Shown here one piece after another: positions 61,740-64,000 of a DNA stretch of 64,000 nt. This DNA comes from Ziziphus jujuba (lineage: Eukaryota; Streptophyta; Magnoliopsida; Rosales; Rhamnaceae). The notes under the pieces were generated by a model. The model was not told the origin of the DNA. It did not search any database and worked only from the letters and a program-made list of their open reading frames with translations. The first letter of the stretch is position 1; each line of letters starts with the position of its first letter. The DNA is taken from assembly GCF_031755915.1 (NCBI RefSeq), contig NC_083383.1, positions 18,961,001 to 19,025,000 on the forward strand. The letters run 5' to 3'. The translations under genes were made by a program, and so were the position numbers.

Positions 61740-61917
61740 TTAGGGCTCTGTTTGGTATAACTTTTGCTTCAGCTTATCCAGAAATTGGCTTTTGATTAGA
61801 AGCTCTTATGGAGGCCTGAAGCACTTCTAGAAAATTGTCCGAACACTCCCCAAAACATCTTTTCAGCCCTAAAAGCCAAAAGCAGCTTCTTAGAAGCTAT
61901 GCCAAACAGGATCTAAG
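61740..61917. mobile_element. Short MITE in intron 4
   Basis: TAGGGCTCTGTTTGGTATAACTT at the left matches the reverse of the right end (TTAGATCCTGTTTGGCATAGCTT), inverted repeats of about 23 bases around 178 bp. The CTGTTTGG core is common in plant hAT-type MITEs. An 8 bp target duplication is not clear. Confidence 0.62.
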
Positions 61918-62523
61918 CACTTTCTTGGATGTTTTACAATACATAAATGGTCTTTTGTTTTAAGGCTTTTGTGTACCAACTTGCTGCCTCCGGTGGAACC
62001 ATTACAACAATGTACTAAGGCGATGGAGTCATCAACAGCTAAAGTTGATATTAAGAAATTAAAAACGTTCTCATTTAATGGTTCTAAAATGGATCTTCTG
62101 CTGTTAATTGTAATCAGTTTTCCATGCAAGTTGAATGTTCCATTTATATCTTATTTGTAAGGAAAGCATATACTTAAATAAGATCGCCATAAACACTAAA
62201 CTAGTTTATGGATTTATTAAAATCTATCTGTTTATTGATTGCTTAAAAAGTTTGTCTTTTTTCACTTATCTTTATTAATCTGTCCATAGGGGTCTCTGCA
62301 GTGCTTCCATTTGTTCCCTGGGAACCTTGACTACTTGACTATGTGTAGTTAGAAGTTGATCTACTTATGTATTTAGTTCTCCGGCAATTTTTCTACTTTA
62401 GTGGAGTCTATATGAATTATATTTGTTTGAGTTGAAGATTAATTTTCATTTTTTCTAATTTGTAGTTTCATGGTAAGTTGATACATAAACTTTGCACGTT
62501 ACATGTTCGTGTTATGTCTAACT

Positions 62524-62590
62524 CTTATTCTATATATATATATATATATTTTCCAATCACACTTATTCTATATATATATATATATTTTCC
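62524..62590. repeat. TA microsatellite pair
   Basis: TTATTCTATATATATA...TTTTCC occurs twice in succession, separated by AATCACAC. Confidence 0.8.
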
Positions 62591-63213
62591 CATCCTAAAT
62601 TATGTGTATTCACTGAGTCAGTTTCTACTGGGGTAAATATTTTTAGTTACCACTACTTCCAAAAGTTTAAGATGCTAGAGAGTTGATGGAGAATAGGAAT
62701 AATGCATTTAGGGTTTTATGTTTTATTAGTTTCCTTGTTTACTTGGGGTTTCTTATTGTATTTAAATTCATTATGCTAGAGAGTTGATCGAAAACCTATC
62801 AAAGGAGGGGGACACCAGATTCTATAGGCCCAACTTTGATTTGGCATGATCTGGGTGGATATTGGCCTACTTGGGATTTTCAATGACCCAAGTAGTTCAA
62901 CTTGTTACTGCAGCCCACATTAGTTTCTGGCAAAGTGTCTTTTAGTTTCCAGCTAAGAGTCTTTAATGTTTATTTGCTGAATTTAGTCTATCATTATGTT
63001 GCATAGAAGTTATCTGCGTTTATTAGGAAGTCTGACTCATTGGTATTTCATTTGTACCTCTTGGGTCTGTGTTAGAATTTATTATGTGTGATGCGTGATT
63101 TTGGGTTTCTAGCTCATGTACTACAAGTCTGCATTAATGAATGATGAAGAATAATGGATATTTTATGGAAATTGAACTTTCTATGGTCGTGTGTGACAGA
63201 AACCAAATTTAGG

Positions 63214-63766
63214 TGATGTAGGACAGGTAGAACAGAAAAGAAGCAGAAAAGTTAAAGATAGGATTCTAGTATCACATAAGAAGAATTTTAAGAATTACTC
63301 TTAAAATCTTTTCGCATCACACCTAGGTTTGGTGTGCATCATGCAAGACCAAAGAAAATAACTTTCAGAAATTATTTCTTATTATTATCAACTATCTCAT
63401 GGGTTTATAGAGATCTCTCTGACATGAGGAAACTAACATAATAGGAAAGCCTAATTAAATAAGGAAACCAAATGATAAAACCTCCTAAAAACATAAGGAA
63501 ACTAAAATAATTAAAAAAGTCTAATTAAATTAGAAAACTAAGTTAAACTAAAGCTACTTGGATCCTTGAAGGTACCAAATAAGCCCATCTTCTCCCAGAT
63601 CATGCTAAATCAAAGTTTGGGCCTTAGAATCTGGTTTTCATCAGGTGTGATGCCCATGGTTCTATAAGAGTGATTCCTGGAATTATACCAGTGTGACACT
63701 AGTATCCTATCCTTAAATCTTTCTATTTTTTTTTTTTTTTTTAAATATTCTATCCGTCCTACATCA
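63214..63766. mobile_element. Inverted-repeat element with TGATGTAGGAC ends
   Basis: The left end reads TGATGTAGGACAGGTAGAA, and the reverse of the right end reads TGATGTAGGACGGATAGAA. Further inwards both share AAAG.TTAA.GATAGGAT.CTAGTRTCACA, so the inverted match is about 60-80 bases apart from a poly-T insertion. The element is about 553 bp and non-coding. No target duplication was resolved. It could be a MITE or a rearranged LTR fragment. Confidence 0.6.
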
Positions 63767-64000
63767 GGGTTTTCCCCAGTTGTTCCTTTCTCTAATATTC
63801 ATCTATGTTACCGTTTTGTTGGTCTAATTCAATCTTGTTCATTTGTTATCTTCTCCTTCAAATTCTCTCTCCATTTCGTTAAATATTATCTCTATCTTCT
63901 ATTTCTTGTTACGGATAAGCTAATGGAACAGGTTTATATATGACATGATAATTTCCTGAATTGGAGGTTACTAAGATCGAATGATAATTATTCTTATACC

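Larger units (their letters stand above)
59852..64000 (+). other. Intron 4 of the Myb-like gene, runs past the window
   Basis: The donor is ACAG|GTTTTG at 59851/59852. No exon starting with the expected Arg-Trp of the Myb repeat was found to the right edge, so the intron is probably over 4.1 kb. It contains tandem copies of about 73 bp (60138-60284), a diverged duplication (60545-60720 and 60838-60990), poly-A and TA tracts, and two inverted-repeat elements. Short open frames such as 61969-62160 are not supported as exons. Confidence 0.6.

Noticed and set aside
61969..62160. Open frame with MESSTAKVDIKKLKTFSFNG in intron 4
   Set aside because: It vaguely recalls the FNGxxD part of a retrotransposon gag but is too short to assign and lacks the Arg-Trp needed to continue the Myb repeat.
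1..64000. CRISPR arrays, tRNA or rRNA genes, bacterial operons
   Set aside because: No regularly spaced identical repeats, cloverleaf or rRNA sequence was recognised by eye; tandem repeats found are direct duplications without spacers.

Overview
The window is plant nuclear DNA, almost certainly from a eudicot. It is AT-rich and has long Ty3/gypsy retrotransposons with tRNA-iMet-type primer sites, MITEs, and one spliced host gene whose best match by eye is the plant Myb-like protein DRMY1/DP1. The species cannot be told from the sequence. I recognise no bacterial feature, CRISPR array, tRNA or rRNA gene.

Layout. From 0.4 to 13.9 kb there is a decayed plus-strand gypsy element (called D). A solo LTR interrupts its reverse transcriptase, and a minus-strand relative (C) cuts its integrase. 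The region 13.9-18.9 kb holds microsatellites, a four-unit minisatellite and a second solo LTR. An Athila-type gag relic (E) lies at 19.0-20.2 kb. From 21.2 to 26.4 kb is the gag and probable 2.9 kb LTR of a different chromovirus (G), with a third solo LTR inside the gag. From 26.4 to 42 kb are very decayed large-LTR sequences, including a probable minus-strand element (F) with about 2.6 kb LTRs, a tandem array of rearranged LTR ends, and a Mutator-type MITE. From 43.5 to 55.7 kb is a complete but defective plus-strand element (A). It carries a second, internally deleted minus-strand copy (B) in its gag. Both A and B are bounded by 5 bp target-site duplications.

The only credible host gene starts at 56,524 and runs off the right edge. 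Four exons are visible (56,524-56,594; 56,814-57,006; 58,590-58,676; 59,468-59,851), giving 245 codons that stop inside the Myb repeat. They are followed by an intron of at least 4.1 kb that contains small repeats and two MITE-like elements.

A, B, C, D and the three solo LTRs share one family, with LTRs of about 1.0-1.14 kb. Its most interesting property is that pol does not stop before the 3' LTR: the frame runs through the polypurine tract and LTR edge into a conserved tail of roughly 85 codons lying inside the LTR. No copy here looks able to encode a full set of proteins. Nothing in the window points to a new defence, metabolic or signalling system. The novelty is in the structure and history of the mobile elements.
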